Shown piece by piece: positions 19,480-29,003 of a stretch of DNA of 64,000 bases. Within the stretch, counting starts at the first letter, position 1; every line of letters begins with the position of its first letter. Below the pieces are notes generated by a model that saw nothing but the letters and a program-made list of their open reading frames with translations, was not told where the DNA came from and made no database searches. The stretch covers positions 62,001 through 126,000 of the forward strand of contig NZ_JAEHFY010000011.1 of NCBI RefSeq assembly GCF_016623585.1, in the 5' to 3' direction. The position numbers were made by a program, and so were the translations under genes. Source of the DNA: Pedobacter segetis. Lineage in GTDB: Bacteria > Bacteroidota > Bacteroidia > Sphingobacteriales > Sphingobacteriaceae.

Positions 19480-21252
19480 TTAATAACCGTAGTCTTGTGT
19501 TAATAGTGGGTTTGCATCTATAGCTGATTGTGGGATAGGCAACAGCTCGCTCTTATTTGCTGTAAAATTTACAGCGTAATAGGTTGAAATAGTACTTGTT
19601 ATCCCAGACCCTATCCATGTTACACCAACAGAATTTGCAGGTGCTGTAGTTGGAGCAGGGTTATACAAAGAGTTAAGATAAATTACTGAGGTGGAATTAT
19701 CTTGAAAATACATCATCTTGGGTAACATATCATAAGGAGCAGCACTTACCGCCATTTTAGCTAATTCAGCTTTTGTATCAGCTAGTTTTTGCCCTAAAAG
19801 GTTCCATCTTATTAAATCATATTTTCTTATCCCTTCACCACCAAATTCCATTTTTCTTTCCTTAACAATTGCATCAAAGAAACTTAAATATGCTGTTGGC
19901 GTAGTACCAATTAAGCCCGCATTTTGATTGAAAGCTCTTAAACGTACTTTTTCAAACGCAGCTATTCCAGCAGGAGTTGGCCCATTATTTAATTCATTAT
20001 CAGCCTCGGCAAACATCAATAATACATCAGAGTATCTCAAAACCGGCCAATTAACTCCCAAATATTGTGCTGTTGATGTTAAAGCGCCTGTTATCCAATT
20101 TCTCCTGAATTTACCATCAACCATGGTTTGTAAAGTACGGGGTTGAATGACACCTGTTGCGCTTACATTAAATGGAGCACAGGTTACGTCTCTTCTGGTA
20201 TCATTTGCATCAAAAGAATAGAAGTAAGTTGGTAAAATGGTTAAAGCACCGTTTCCGGTAGATCCATTTAATCTTGGGCCATTATAATAACCCAATTTGC
20301 TATCTCCATAAGAACTAGCCCCTCCAGACATTCCAATTTCCCAGATAATTTCTCCATAAGGACCTTGTACGTGAGCGTCTAAACCATCTTTAAAAATAGA
20401 TTGAAAACTTGGATTCAAGTTATGCTCTCTGCTCTGAATAATTTTATTACACTCATCATAGGCTATTTGATAATACTTTTTAAAATCAGAACCTCTCTCC
20501 ATTTGCCTGCTAACTCTTAAAGAGTATCCTCCTCTAAATAAAGCAATCCTAGCCCTAAGCCCTCTTACTGCACCTTGAGTTATTCGCTCATTTGTAGTGC
20601 CTGCCTGTGATTTCCAGGGCACAATATCTTCTGCTGTTGCCAAATCATCCAATAGATGGTCATATATTTCATCTCTATCAGATTTTGCTTTGTATAATTC
20701 TGTTTCAAAACTTGCCGGTAGATATCTAGCTGGCAAGTCTCCCCAATTACGAATCAATTCAAAATAATATTGAGCTCTTAATGTTAAAGCTTCTCCATAG
20801 AGCTTTTTTAATTGTTTTTTTTGTGCATCTGTACCAGAATTGTACATATTCATTTTAGGGATATTATAAATGCAAATGTTGGACATTTCTACCCCTTTAA
20901 ATAATTGCGAAAATGGATTTGATAATTGTGTATTACCTGCATTTACATTATAATGAGCAATATCACGACGTTCATTATCTGGATATGGAGTTGCACCTTG
21001 ACCCATCATCTCGTCATTATCATAAGGGTAATACATACTCAGTCGGATTCCATATCCGTTATCACCACCTAAATAAGAATAGGCTCCCAAAACTGCTTTA
21101 TCCGCATTTCCTACATTACTGAAAACATATTCAGGGCCAAATGATGAAATAGGGGCTACCTCCAAATAATTTTTACAAGAAGGTATGAAAATGATAGAAA
21201 CCAATAAAGTAACTGTTCCTATTACTAATTTATTTAACTTTAAAGTCATCAT
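19480..21252 (-). CDS. SusD/RagB-family outer-membrane glycan-binding lipoprotein
   Basis: This 590-residue SusD-like protein has a lipobox IPSC with Cys26 and the N-terminal NYLEVAPIS segment typical of the family. The SusD TPR-like regions and the conserved C-terminal RWNLLGQ / RKMEFGGEGIRKYDLIRW motif are clear. SusD proteins form the lid on the SusC transporter and bind the incoming oligosaccharide at the cell surface. The gene starts 10 bp after susC and is transcribed with it. The ligand is inferred to be pectin-derived oligomers from the surrounding enzymes. Confidence 0.95.
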   Translation of the reverse strand: MMTLKLNKLVIGTVTLLVSIIFIPSCKNYLEVAPISSFGPEYVFSNVGNADKAVLGAYSYLGGDNGYGIRLSMYYPYDNDEMMGQGATPYPDNERRDIAHYNVNAGNTQLSNPFSQLFKGVEMSNICIYNIPKMNMYNSGTDAQKKQLKKLYGEALTLRAQYYFELIRNWGDLPARYLPASFETELYKAKSDRDEIYDHLLDDLATAEDIVPWKSQAGTTNERITQGAVRGLRARIALFRGGYSLRVSRQMERGSDFKKYYQIAYDECNKIIQSREHNLNPSFQSIFKDGLDAHVQGPYGEIIWEIGMSGGASSYGDSKLGYYNGPRLNGSTGNGALTILPTYFYSFDANDTRRDVTCAPFNVSATGVIQPRTLQTMVDGKFRRNWITGALTSTAQYLGVNWPVLRYSDVLLMFAEADNELNNGPTPAGIAAFEKVRLRAFNQNAGLIGTTPTAYLSFFDAIVKERKMEFGGEGIRKYDLIRWNLLGQKLADTKAELAKMAVSAAPYDMLPKMMYFQDNSTSVIYLNSLYNPAPTTAPANSVGVTWIGSGITSTISTYYAVNFTANKSELLPIPQSAIDANPLLTQDYGY

Positions 21253-21262
21253 GCTTAATATT

Positions 21263-24200
21263 TTATAACGTTAAGTTTAATCCAAAAATAAATGCTGAAC
21301 TTCTAGGGTAGGCCGAATAATCGACACCGGAAGTAATAGGTGTTGACCTTCTAGTGTTCACTTCAGGATCATATCCAGAATAATTGGTTAATACCGCTAA
21401 ATTGTTTACTGTGGCGTAAAATCTTAACCTTTCCATTCTTAATTTTTTCAAGGTCTTATCAGGCAAAGTATAACCTATAGTAATGTTATTTAACCTTAAA
21501 AAAGAGCCGTCTTCAATTGCCCAAGAATTCACATAGAATGAACTTGCGGTTGTTAAAGGAGTCCATAGGGTTGCATTTTTGTTTAAATCTGCTAATTGAA
21601 CTGGATCTGTAACAGTTTGACCTTGAGCATTTACGTTTCTCCATCTATTTGTTTCAATGGCTAGTAGATTTGAATTAACCGTGTAACCACTAGTGAATTC
21701 TAATTTGTTTGCATTGTACACATCATTACCTGTTTGGAAGTTCACAAAAACACTTAAATCAAAGTTTTTATAAGTAAATTGTTGATTTAAACCTCCAAAG
21801 AATTTTGGTTGAGTGTTACCGATAACAGTTCTATCATTAATATCCACCACATTGTCATTGTTGATATCTTTAAATTTTATCCCTCCAGGGTAAGGATCTG
21901 CTGCAGTTATACTTTTATTGCTCGCTACGGTTGATTTTAAAGTGTACTTACCATTAGCACTGTTATAATCAAAGTCATCAATCTTATAAAAACCATCACT
22001 AACCAAGCCCCAAATAGTTCCTACGGGCTCGCCAACTCTCACTATATAATCTGATGGTTGATTACTTCCGCCCCATCCAGAAGAATAAAGAGCTGAATTG
22101 GATATACTACCAATACTTTCTACATTGTTTTTGTTGTGGGATAAATTGAAATTGGCATTCCAACTAAAATTCTTTTTGTTTATGATGTTCCCACTAATTT
22201 GAAGTTCAAGACCTTTATTTGATGTTGAAGCTGCATTACGTAATTGAGTGCTATATCCTGAAGTTGGATCCACTGGCACCGGAAATAATAAATCTTTGGT
22301 AGTGTTGTAATAAGCATCTGCAGTAATTTGAATTCTATCGTTAAATAATCCAATATCTAAACCCGCATTTCTTGAAATTGTGGTTTCCCATTTTAAATCA
22401 TTAAAGGCAAGTGCGCTTGGATTATATGTAGTATTAAGTTGATTATTAGTAGTATAATACCCACTAGGTGAAAATTGGGTTAGATATAAAAAGTTATCAA
22501 TCCTATTATTCCCACTTTCTCCATAACTTAATCTCAATTTTAATTCAGAAACCTTAATTTTCTCTTTTAAATCCTTAAAAAAATCTTCTTCAGAAATTCT
22601 CCAAGCTAAAGAAGCCGATGGGAAATAACCCCATTTGTTACCGTCAGAAAATTTTGAAGACCCATCTGCCCTCATCGTTGCCGTTAGCAAATACTTATCT
22701 TTAAAAGTGTAATTCACTCTACCAAATAAAGAGAATAACCTTTCTGTATATTGATTTGAGGTAGGAATATTTGGTGTCCCTAAACTGAAATTTCCTAGTG
22801 CTGTTATAGGTGAAATACCTACCGGAAAGAACTTACTAGAATAATCATCCTCTCTATATTTATTTTGATAAAGCTCTTCACCTAAAAGCGCATCAATTCT
22901 ATTGTTCTTTGCAAACTTCGATTTTGACTTACTAAAATCAAAAGTTAGCACATTAGAGTTTGTTAAAGAATTTCTTCCGCTAGTGGTAATGCCCGCGGTT
23001 GGCATATTAGAGTTTTGTTTTGCAACACTGGTAATGGTATCGTTAAAGAAAGTATTTCTTCTGTCTTGCATATCAACACCAACAGTTGTTTTAAAGGCTA
23101 AATATTTATTGAATTTGTAAGTTACATTACCACTTAAATTAGTGGTATTAGTAATATTTTTACGATATTCTGCCTGATTTAATAAAAGAGGGTTTATTAA
23201 TGCTAAACTATTAGAGTTGGTTTCTAAAGCATAGTCAGGATCGTAATCTAATAAATCTTGACCCGCACCTAAAATTGGCTTATATTTAATAGCATGTCTC
23301 AATCTGTTAGTAGAAGATGAGCCTTCGCTAGAAGTTCCCGCTCCATTAACATTAGTATTATTATACCTTACAGAAAAACTAGCAGATAGCTTATCATTTA
23401 CTTTTTGATCAAGTTTAAGGTTGATCAAGTTTCTATTAAAATCAGACCCTAACTGAACCCCTTGTTCAGAATTATTAGTATAGCTTACATTGTATTTTGT
23501 AGTAGCTGTTCCACCTGTTAAACTTACATTCTGAGTTTGTTGTAAAGCTGTTCTTCCAAATAATTCGTCTTGCCAATCTACAAAAGGTGCATCTTTATAA
23601 AGTTCTAGATCTGCAAAATTACCGTATGTACTTTGGAAGGTGTTTTCTTGAGTAGTGCTACCTCTGCTTCTATCATACTGATAAAGCACAAAATCATAAG
23701 GCTTTAAAACATCTAATGTTCTTAATAACTTCCTAGCACCAACAAGCCCACTATAAGAAATTTTTGGTGCTTGCTCTTTTCCTCCTTTAGTAGTAATGAT
23801 TACTACTCCATTTGCACCGCGAGAACCATAAATAGCAGTTGCCGACGCATCTTTTAAAACATCAATTGAAGCAATGTCTTGTGGTGCTAAACTTGAAAGG
23901 GCATCCTCAACCTGAACACCATCTACAATATATAAGGGTGAGTTATCTTGGGTAATAGAACCCCCGCCTCTAACCTTTATTTGTGCAGATGCGCCAGGAG
24001 TTCCCTCTGAAGAAATTATTTGAACACCCGCTAATCTTCCGGCAAGTGCTTCTGCGGTAGAGTTTATTGGAGTATCTTTTAATTGTTTTGCACCAATCGA
24101 TGATACAGAACCTGTTAAATCTCTTCTATTAACCGTTTGGTAACCAATGGCAACAACCTCGTTTAAAAGTTGAGAGTCGTTTTCTAGTATAACGTTTAAT

Positions 24201-24472
24201 GTCTTTTGCTCTGATATTTTAACACTTTTAACCTTAAAACCTATATAGGTAAATGTAAGGGTAGAACCACTAGCCGCTTTAATGCTGTAATTTCCATTTA
24301 CATCTGTTTGGGTTCCTGTTTTTGTTCCAACAACTGTAACTGATACACCTATTAAGGTTTCTCCTGTTGTTGAATCTGTAACCTTACCGGTAATTAGTCT
24401 AGTTTGTGCAAATGCGGCACTTAACGTAAACCCAATTACTAATAAAAAAAGTAGAATTTTTTTTCTCATCAT
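21263..24472 (-). CDS. SusC/RagA-family TonB-dependent outer-membrane transporter
   Basis: This 1069-residue transporter has a signal peptide (ending near AAFAQ), a CarboxypepD_reg-like beta-sandwich (about residues 27-105, ITGKVTDSTTGETLIGVSV onward), a plug domain (about 110-235, with the family hallmark AIYGSRGANGVVIITTK) and a 22-strand beta-barrel ending in FGLNLTL. It would import large pectic oligosaccharides with energy from TonB. It is the first gene of a six-gene operon running to 14067. The 306-bp divergent region toward lacI holds operator copy A. Confidence 0.97.
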   Translation of the reverse strand: MMRKKILLFLLVIGFTLSAAFAQTRLITGKVTDSTTGETLIGVSVTVVGTKTGTQTDVNGNYSIKAASGSTLTFTYIGFKVKSVKISEQKTLNVILENDSQLLNEVVAIGYQTVNRRDLTGSVSSIGAKQLKDTPINSTAEALAGRLAGVQIISSEGTPGASAQIKVRGGGSITQDNSPLYIVDGVQVEDALSSLAPQDIASIDVLKDASATAIYGSRGANGVVIITTKGGKEQAPKISYSGLVGARKLLRTLDVLKPYDFVLYQYDRSRGSTTQENTFQSTYGNFADLELYKDAPFVDWQDELFGRTALQQTQNVSLTGGTATTKYNVSYTNNSEQGVQLGSDFNRNLINLKLDQKVNDKLSASFSVRYNNTNVNGAGTSSEGSSSTNRLRHAIKYKPILGAGQDLLDYDPDYALETNSNSLALINPLLLNQAEYRKNITNTTNLSGNVTYKFNKYLAFKTTVGVDMQDRRNTFFNDTITSVAKQNSNMPTAGITTSGRNSLTNSNVLTFDFSKSKSKFAKNNRIDALLGEELYQNKYREDDYSSKFFPVGISPITALGNFSLGTPNIPTSNQYTERLFSLFGRVNYTFKDKYLLTATMRADGSSKFSDGNKWGYFPSASLAWRISEEDFFKDLKEKIKVSELKLRLSYGESGNNRIDNFLYLTQFSPSGYYTTNNQLNTTYNPSALAFNDLKWETTISRNAGLDIGLFNDRIQITADAYYNTTKDLLFPVPVDPTSGYSTQLRNAASTSNKGLELQISGNIINKKNFSWNANFNLSHNKNNVESIGSISNSALYSSGWGGSNQPSDYIVRVGEPVGTIWGLVSDGFYKIDDFDYNSANGKYTLKSTVASNKSITAADPYPGGIKFKDINNDNVVDINDRTVIGNTQPKFFGGLNQQFTYKNFDLSVFVNFQTGNDVYNANKLEFTSGYTVNSNLLAIETNRWRNVNAQGQTVTDPVQLADLNKNATLWTPLTTASSFYVNSWAIEDGSFLRLNNITIGYTLPDKTLKKLRMERLRFYATVNNLAVLTNYSGYDPEVNTRRSTPITSGVDYSAYPRSSAFIFGLNLTL

Positions 24473-24778
24473 AAGAATGTTTGTTAAAATTTGAATCTTT
24501 TTTAAGAATAGGATTTAAGAAAAGATTGAAAGTTTTTTCCCATATAATGGAGATTTTCTCACTTTTCAAAAAAGAATATGCTTAATTATTTTAATTGGTT
24601 TAGACAATGTTAACGAGATTTATACCAATAAAAAAGCTTATTAAGCTAAATAAGTGTGCAATCGATGCCGGCATCGTTACCGAGTGAGGGTTAATTTTTC
24701 TCAATAGGATAAACTGTTCTAAAATTGCATTTAATTGTGTATTTTAGCTGGTAACATCACATCAATTAAGAATAGAGA
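24473..24778. promoter_or_regulatory. Divergent promoter region between susC and lacI, 306 bp
   Basis: This region must contain both the susC operon promoter (minus) and the lacI promoter (plus). It holds operator copy A at 24657-24682 and, just beside it, the 13-bp inverted repeat AGCTTATTAAGCT near 24634. I could not find a convincing TAnnTTTG box for either promoter. Confidence 0.6.
24657..24682. promoter_or_regulatory. Putative LacI-type operator, copy A
   Basis: The core TGCAATCGATGCCG is followed by CGGCATCGTTACCG (sharing CCGG), with a perfect 14-bp palindrome CGATGCCGGCATCG in the middle. It lies 185 bp upstream of susC and 97 bp upstream of lacI, so one bound protein could control both directions. 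LacI-family operators are usually palindromes centred on CG, as each half here is. Confidence 0.68.
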
Positions 24779-25786
24779 ATGTTTAAGCCAACAACTATTA
24801 AAGATATTGCCAAAGTCTTAAATCTTTCTACTTCCACAGTTTCCAGGGCATTGAGGGGCGGCTACGAAATTAGTGAGGAAACAAAAAAAATTGTTTTGGA
24901 ATATGCAGAAAAAATCAATTTTACTAGAAATCCAATTGCATTAAGTTTAAAAGAGAGACGGAGTTATTCTATTGGGATAATTGTTTGTGAAGTTGCCAAT
25001 GTTTTTTTCTCGCAAGCGATTGATGGAATTGAATCTATTGCTTATAACCGTGGGTATAATATCGTGATTTCACAAAGCCATGACCATTATGAACGCGAGG
25101 TTACCAATATCCAACATTTGGCCAATAGATCTGTAGATGGAATTATTATTTCTTTGGCTGCCGAAACTAAAGATTATTCTCATATAGAAAAATTGCATAA
25201 CCAAGGTTTGCCCATCGTTTTTTTTGATAGGATATTGGAAACAATGAACACACATAAAGTTACCAGTAACAATACACAAGGAGCATTTGAAGCAACGGAA
25301 TACTTAATTAGTAAAGGGATTAAAAAAATCGCCCATCTTGCTAATGCTAAACAATTATCAATTACAGAGCAAAGAAAAATTGGCTATCTAAATGCCTTAG
25401 AAAAACACGGGATAGTATTTGATGAAAATTATGTAAAATATTGTGAGCATGGGGGAAGCAAAAAAGGAGAGGTAGATACCGCAATTAAAGAATTACTTGA
25501 TTTGCCACAAAAGCCAGATGCCATCTTTGTTGCTAGTGACCGTTTAAGCATTGGCTGTTTAGAAGCCTTAAAAAAATATAATCCTAAAAACGATATTTTA
25601 ATTGCTGGTTTTAGTAATTCTGATGTAGTAAATTTATTAAAGCCATCTTTATCTTATGTGAGACAGCCAGCATTTGAAATGGGAAGAATTGCTACAGAAA
25701 TGTTAATTAACCTAATAGAAAGCAAATACCCCGTTGAAGAGTTTGAGACAAAAATCTTAGATACAACATTCCATATAAACGAATAG
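24779..25786 (+). CDS. LacI-family transcriptional regulator of the pectin locus
   Basis: This 335-residue protein has an N-terminal LacI helix-turn-helix (TTIKDIAKVLNLSTSTVSRALRG, about residues 5-27, plus hinge) and a periplasmic-binding-protein-like effector domain (about 60-330, with SIGIIV, DGIIISLA, PDAIFVASDRLSIG and ILIAGFSN). It is divergently transcribed from susC and has four candidate operators in the locus. Its effector is unknown; a galacturonate-derived or oligogalacturonide metabolite is plausible. Regulation of a PUL by a LacI protein instead of a hybrid two-component sensor or ECF sigma/anti-sigma pair is notable. Confidence 0.93.
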   Translation: MFKPTTIKDIAKVLNLSTSTVSRALRGGYEISEETKKIVLEYAEKINFTRNPIALSLKERRSYSIGIIVCEVANVFFSQAIDGIESIAYNRGYNIVISQSHDHYEREVTNIQHLANRSVDGIIISLAAETKDYSHIEKLHNQGLPIVFFDRILETMNTHKVTSNNTQGAFEATEYLISKGIKKIAHLANAKQLSITEQRKIGYLNALEKHGIVFDENYVKYCEHGGSKKGEVDTAIKELLDLPQKPDAIFVASDRLSIGCLEALKKYNPKNDILIAGFSNSDVVNLLKPSLSYVRQPAFEMGRIATEMLINLIESKYPVEEFETKILDTTFHINE

Positions 25787-25788
25787 AA

Positions 25789-26115
25789 TTAAACTGTTAA
25801 TGTAACTTTAATCTCACAAACTGTTCCTCCATCCAATTTTTAACTGATCTTAAAGTCATGGTCAATAGTTTTCGTCCTAGCACCCACGTTTGTTAACCCC
25901 GTATATTTTTTGACTTTATCAACACCCAACCTTAAACCATTGTCTGTAACCCTAATATTTAGTACTTGATTTTTTAATTGGCATAAAAAGCAATCTCAGT
26001 AGCTTGGGCATATTTTGATGATATTTTGAAACGCTTCTTGTACGCATCTTGAATAATGATTTCTTGAGCATTAGGCAATTGAATGTTTGAGATTTCTAAA
26101 CGATCATTGACGATA
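25789..26115 (-). pseudogene. Decayed C-terminal fragment of a sensor histidine kinase (HATPase)
   Basis: No intact gene lies in the 556-bp gap between lacI and the MaoC gene, but the minus strand carries a recognisable kinase tail in pieces. One frame reads VNDRLEISNIQLPNAQEIII...KYAQATEIAFYAN and stops. A second frame, shifted at an A-run near 25975, reads LKNQVLNIRVTDNG, then GLTNVGARTKTIDHDFKIS, an in-frame stop, and KLDGGTVCEIKVTLTV. These match the N, G1 and G2 boxes of HisKA_3/LytS-type ATPase domains. At least one frameshift and one stop make it a remnant. The stretch from about 26116 to 26342 shows nothing I recognise. Confidence 0.72.
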
Positions 26116-26342
26116 AAAATCCTGATTTTCCTAGTTTTTTAATCATCTTAGGGTTTAATTCTCCTACGCTTGACTAGAAATAAAAAGGAATTTGCCTTGT
26201 TTGCTAAAAAATTAAACTCTAAGCAATTTCACAACATACATTTAAACAGGCGTTAGGTTTTTTCTTTAAAAGTAAAAATAAAACAGAGATTTAAAGCACA
26301 CCAAATCTGGTGTTTACAAGTCAATTAACGTTTAAGATGCGT

Positions 26343-26801
26343 TTAAATAAAATGATATAAGAAAACAACCTCGCCGGTAAAGGCTGGCTTCTTCTCGTCT
26401 TTAATTTCTAACGTTAAACTGATATTTGCTTTTGTAACTCCTCTTAAATTAGCAATGGAGGCTAAGCTAACCTTCAATCTCACTTCGCTATCTACGGTTA
26501 CTGCCTGGGCAAACCTTAATTTCTCGATGCCGTAATTGATTTCCATTTTCAGGTTTTGGATGTTCACAATTTGTTTCCATAAGTACGGAATTAAAGAAAG
26601 CGTTAAATACCCGTGAGCTATCGTTTTCTTAAACGGGCTTTCAACCTCGGCCCTTTCTGGTTGGGTGTGTATCCATTGGTGATCTAAAGTGGCATCGGCA
26701 AAAAGATTGATTTGGGACTGTTCTATTTTATGCCACTGAGATAAGCCCATGTCTTTACCCAGATGACTTTCAAATTCTTCGTAGTTATTTATTACAACCA
26801 T
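26343..26801 (-). CDS. MaoC-like (hotdog-fold) dehydratase/hydratase protein
   Basis: This 152-residue single-domain hotdog protein resembles the NodN/MaoC group. The hydratase signature is visible: FADATLDHQWIHT (about residues 34-46) and PFKKTIAHGYLTLSLIPYL (about 56-74), with the catalytic Asp/His pattern. Family members hydrate enoyl-CoA or related thioesters; the substrate here is unknown. It is divergent from the tetR gene, and one of the two TetR operator-like sites (26885-26904) lies in its upstream region, so it may be under the same control. Confidence 0.85.
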   Translation of the reverse strand: MVVINNYEEFESHLGKDMGLSQWHKIEQSQINLFADATLDHQWIHTQPERAEVESPFKKTIAHGYLTLSLIPYLWKQIVNIQNLKMEINYGIEKLRFAQAVTVDSEVRLKVSLASIANLRGVTKANISLTLEIKDEKKPAFTGEVVFLYHFI

Positions 26802-26884
26802 AGCTTTTAATATTGATTAAAAATCCAAAGCTAAAAACAATTCTTTTAATAAAGGGGCAATTTACCTTTTCAAAAAGCCCTAAT

Positions 26885-26904
26885 AATTAATCAATCGATT
26901 AATT
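26885..26904. promoter_or_regulatory. Operator-like palindrome, copy 1 (TetR candidate)
   Basis: The 20-bp sequence AATTAATCAATCGATTAATT is an inverted repeat around ATCGAT with one mismatch in each 8-bp arm. An exact second copy begins 72 bp downstream. It is 84 bp upstream of the MaoC start. Confidence 0.6.
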
Positions 26905-26956
26905 TAATATATTTGAATATCAATAAGTTAGGTAAAGAATACATTTTCATGACAAT

Positions 26957-26976
26957 AATTAATCAATCGATTAATT
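26957..26976. promoter_or_regulatory. Operator-like palindrome, copy 2 (TetR candidate)
   Basis: Exact 20-bp copy of the site at 26885. It ends 15 bp before the tetR start codon, so a bound repressor would block its transcription. TetR repressors commonly autoregulate through such palindromes. Confidence 0.62.
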
Positions 26977-26991
26977 ATTTTTGTTGCCGTA

Positions 26992-27633
26992 ATGACAGAA
27001 GAAAGACAAGATAAAAAAGACCATATACTAGAAATTGCGGAAAAATTATTCGCAGACCTAGGCTATGATGGTGCTTCTACCCGTCATATTTCTCAAGCAG
27101 CGGGGGTTAATATGGCTATGCTCAATTATTATTTTGGAGGAAAAGAAGGATTGTATTTATCCATTTTCCAAAAACATGTTACTCAGCAAAAAATCAAACT
27201 CGAAAACCTAAATAATGAAGAGATTTCCTCAATAGAAAAGCTGGAGAAGTGCATTGATGATTATGCCGATAAAATGATGTCTAACTGTGCTTTCCAAAAA
27301 ATAATATATAGGGAGATGAGCCTTTCGCAAAGATCAGAATTGAACAAGAAAATAATTTCCCTAATTTCTTTAAATGCTTTAGAGGTAAAAAGAATAATTT
27401 CTGAGGGGATAAAAAACGGCAGCTTTAACCAAGATGCTGATGCCGATATGTTGGTAGCTTCTTTATTTGGTACTAAAAGTTATATCATTAATGCCGCAGA
27501 AATGTCGTCTTTGTTAATGGGTTATGATGTTACCAATCCTTCTGTTATAGAAACCGTTGTGAAACCACGTCTTAAAAACCATATAAAAAAAATGTTTAGA
27601 GCTTATTTAATAAACAACAATGAAAATAATTAA
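26992..27633 (+). CDS. TetR-family repressor of the adjacent efflux operon
   Basis: This 213-residue regulator has a TetR N-terminal helix-turn-helix (ILEIAEKLFADLGYDGASTRHISQAAGVNMAMLNYYFGGKEGLYLSIF, about residues 13-60) and a diverged ligand-binding C-terminal domain of helices. Its end overlaps the start of the tolC-like gene by 14 bp, so it is the first gene of the tetR-tolC-hlyD-MFS operon. Two identical palindromes upstream are its likely operators. The inducing ligand is probably a substrate of the pump, which is inference. Confidence 0.92.
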   Translation: MTEERQDKKDHILEIAEKLFADLGYDGASTRHISQAAGVNMAMLNYYFGGKEGLYLSIFQKHVTQQKIKLENLNNEEISSIEKLEKCIDDYADKMMSNCAFQKIIYREMSLSQRSELNKKIISLISLNALEVKRIISEGIKNGSFNQDADADMLVASLFGTKSYIINAAEMSSLLMGYDVTNPSVIETVVKPRLKNHIKKMFRAYLINNNENN

Positions 27634-28984
27634 CACAAAAAACCATAAAATTATTTCTGTGAAAATGGCGAAGTTACTCTGCGTTATTTTTACGTCATTT
27701 GCTTTTTTATCCCCGCTTATAAGCGTTGCGCAAGAAACTAAAACAATTACCTTAAATGATGCCATTTCATTAGGCTTAACAAACAGTAAAACTTTAAAAC
27801 TATCAAAGTCTAAAGTTGATAAAGCAATTTCTGTGTACAACCAAACACTAGATAAGGCTTTGCCTTCTGCAAAAGCAAGCGCAATTTATAACCATGCAGA
27901 AATACCCAATAATGTTTTACAACTAGGCCCTGGGGACCCTGTTAGGTTACCAAAAAGAGCAGATGCGTTTATAGGTACATTATCTATACAAGAGCTTATT
28001 TTTGCGGGGAATAAACTTAAATATGCAAAAGAAAGTACAGATCTATTAAAGAAAATTACTGAATTAGATGTTGATAAAAGCAAACAGGATGTCTCATTAG
28101 CAATTATAAACTCTTACCTAAACTTGTATAAGCTGGATCATAGCAAAGAGGTGATCAACCAAAACATAGCCGCAATTGATACGCAGCTTAAACAAACAAA
28201 CAGATTTTTTGATCAAGGTTTGGTAACAAAAAACGATGTTTTACGATTGCAACTACAACGTTCCAATATAGAGCTTACCGGTTTAGATCTTGATAAAAAC
28301 AGGAATATCGTAAATTATAACCTGGATATTTTATTGGGTTTACAGGAAAATACCATTATTAAAACCGCACCTTTCAATATTGCTGATAATCAAAAAATGG
28401 GTTTTGTTGATTATTTGGATAGCGCCATGTTAAACCGGGTAGAAATAAAACAAATGGATTTTAGAGCTGGTGTAAACGATAGAAATATCGCTTCTATAAA
28501 AGCCGATAAACTGCCAACTTTAGGTGCCGGTGTTAGTGCTTATTACCTAAACCCCAAAGGTTTTATCCCAAACCAAAATGAGTTTATAACGCCCTTAACC
28601 ATTGGCGCAACCTTGTCTTGGAATATCAGTAATTTATTTACCACAAAAAATAAAGTTGCAGAAGCCACCATTGATAAAAATGAAACTTTGATCAACAAAA
28701 ATATTTTAATGGATAATATTAAGCTTGATGTTAATAGAAATTATGAAACTTACTTACAGTCTTTAAAACGCATCGATGTGATCAGTGCTTCTATAGCTCA
28801 GGCGCAAGAAAACGATAAAATAGTTACTTCAAAATATCAAAACAACATTGCCTCTATTACTGATAGGATAGATGCAGATACCCAGCTTTTTCAAGCTAAA
28901 ATAAATTTAGAAATAGCTAAAGCTGATGCCCAAATAGCTTATTATAACTTATTGCGCTCGGCAGGAATTGAATTAAATCGTTAA
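27620..28984 (+). CDS. TolC-family outer-membrane efflux channel
   Basis: This protein of up to 454 residues belongs to the outer membrane efflux protein family. It may start at 27620, overlapping tetR by 14 bp, or at the internal Met at residue 16 (27665), which begins a cleaner signal peptide (MAKLLCVIFTSFAFLSPLISVAQ). Two OEP repeats with long alpha-helical coiled segments are visible (TITLNDAISLGLTNSKTLKLSKSKVDKA; LDVNRNYETYLQSLKRIDV). It would form the outer-membrane duct of the tripartite pump with the next two genes. Confidence 0.92.
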   Translation: MKIINTKNHKIISVKMAKLLCVIFTSFAFLSPLISVAQETKTITLNDAISLGLTNSKTLKLSKSKVDKAISVYNQTLDKALPSAKASAIYNHAEIPNNVLQLGPGDPVRLPKRADAFIGTLSIQELIFAGNKLKYAKESTDLLKKITELDVDKSKQDVSLAIINSYLNLYKLDHSKEVINQNIAAIDTQLKQTNRFFDQGLVTKNDVLRLQLQRSNIELTGLDLDKNRNIVNYNLDILLGLQENTIIKTAPFNIADNQKMGFVDYLDSAMLNRVEIKQMDFRAGVNDRNIASIKADKLPTLGAGVSAYYLNPKGFIPNQNEFITPLTIGATLSWNISNLFTTKNKVAEATIDKNETLINKNILMDNIKLDVNRNYETYLQSLKRIDVISASIAQAQENDKIVTSKYQNNIASITDRIDADTQLFQAKINLEIAKADAQIAYYNLLRSAGIELNR

Positions 28985-29003
28985 ACACAGACATATAAAA
29001 ACA

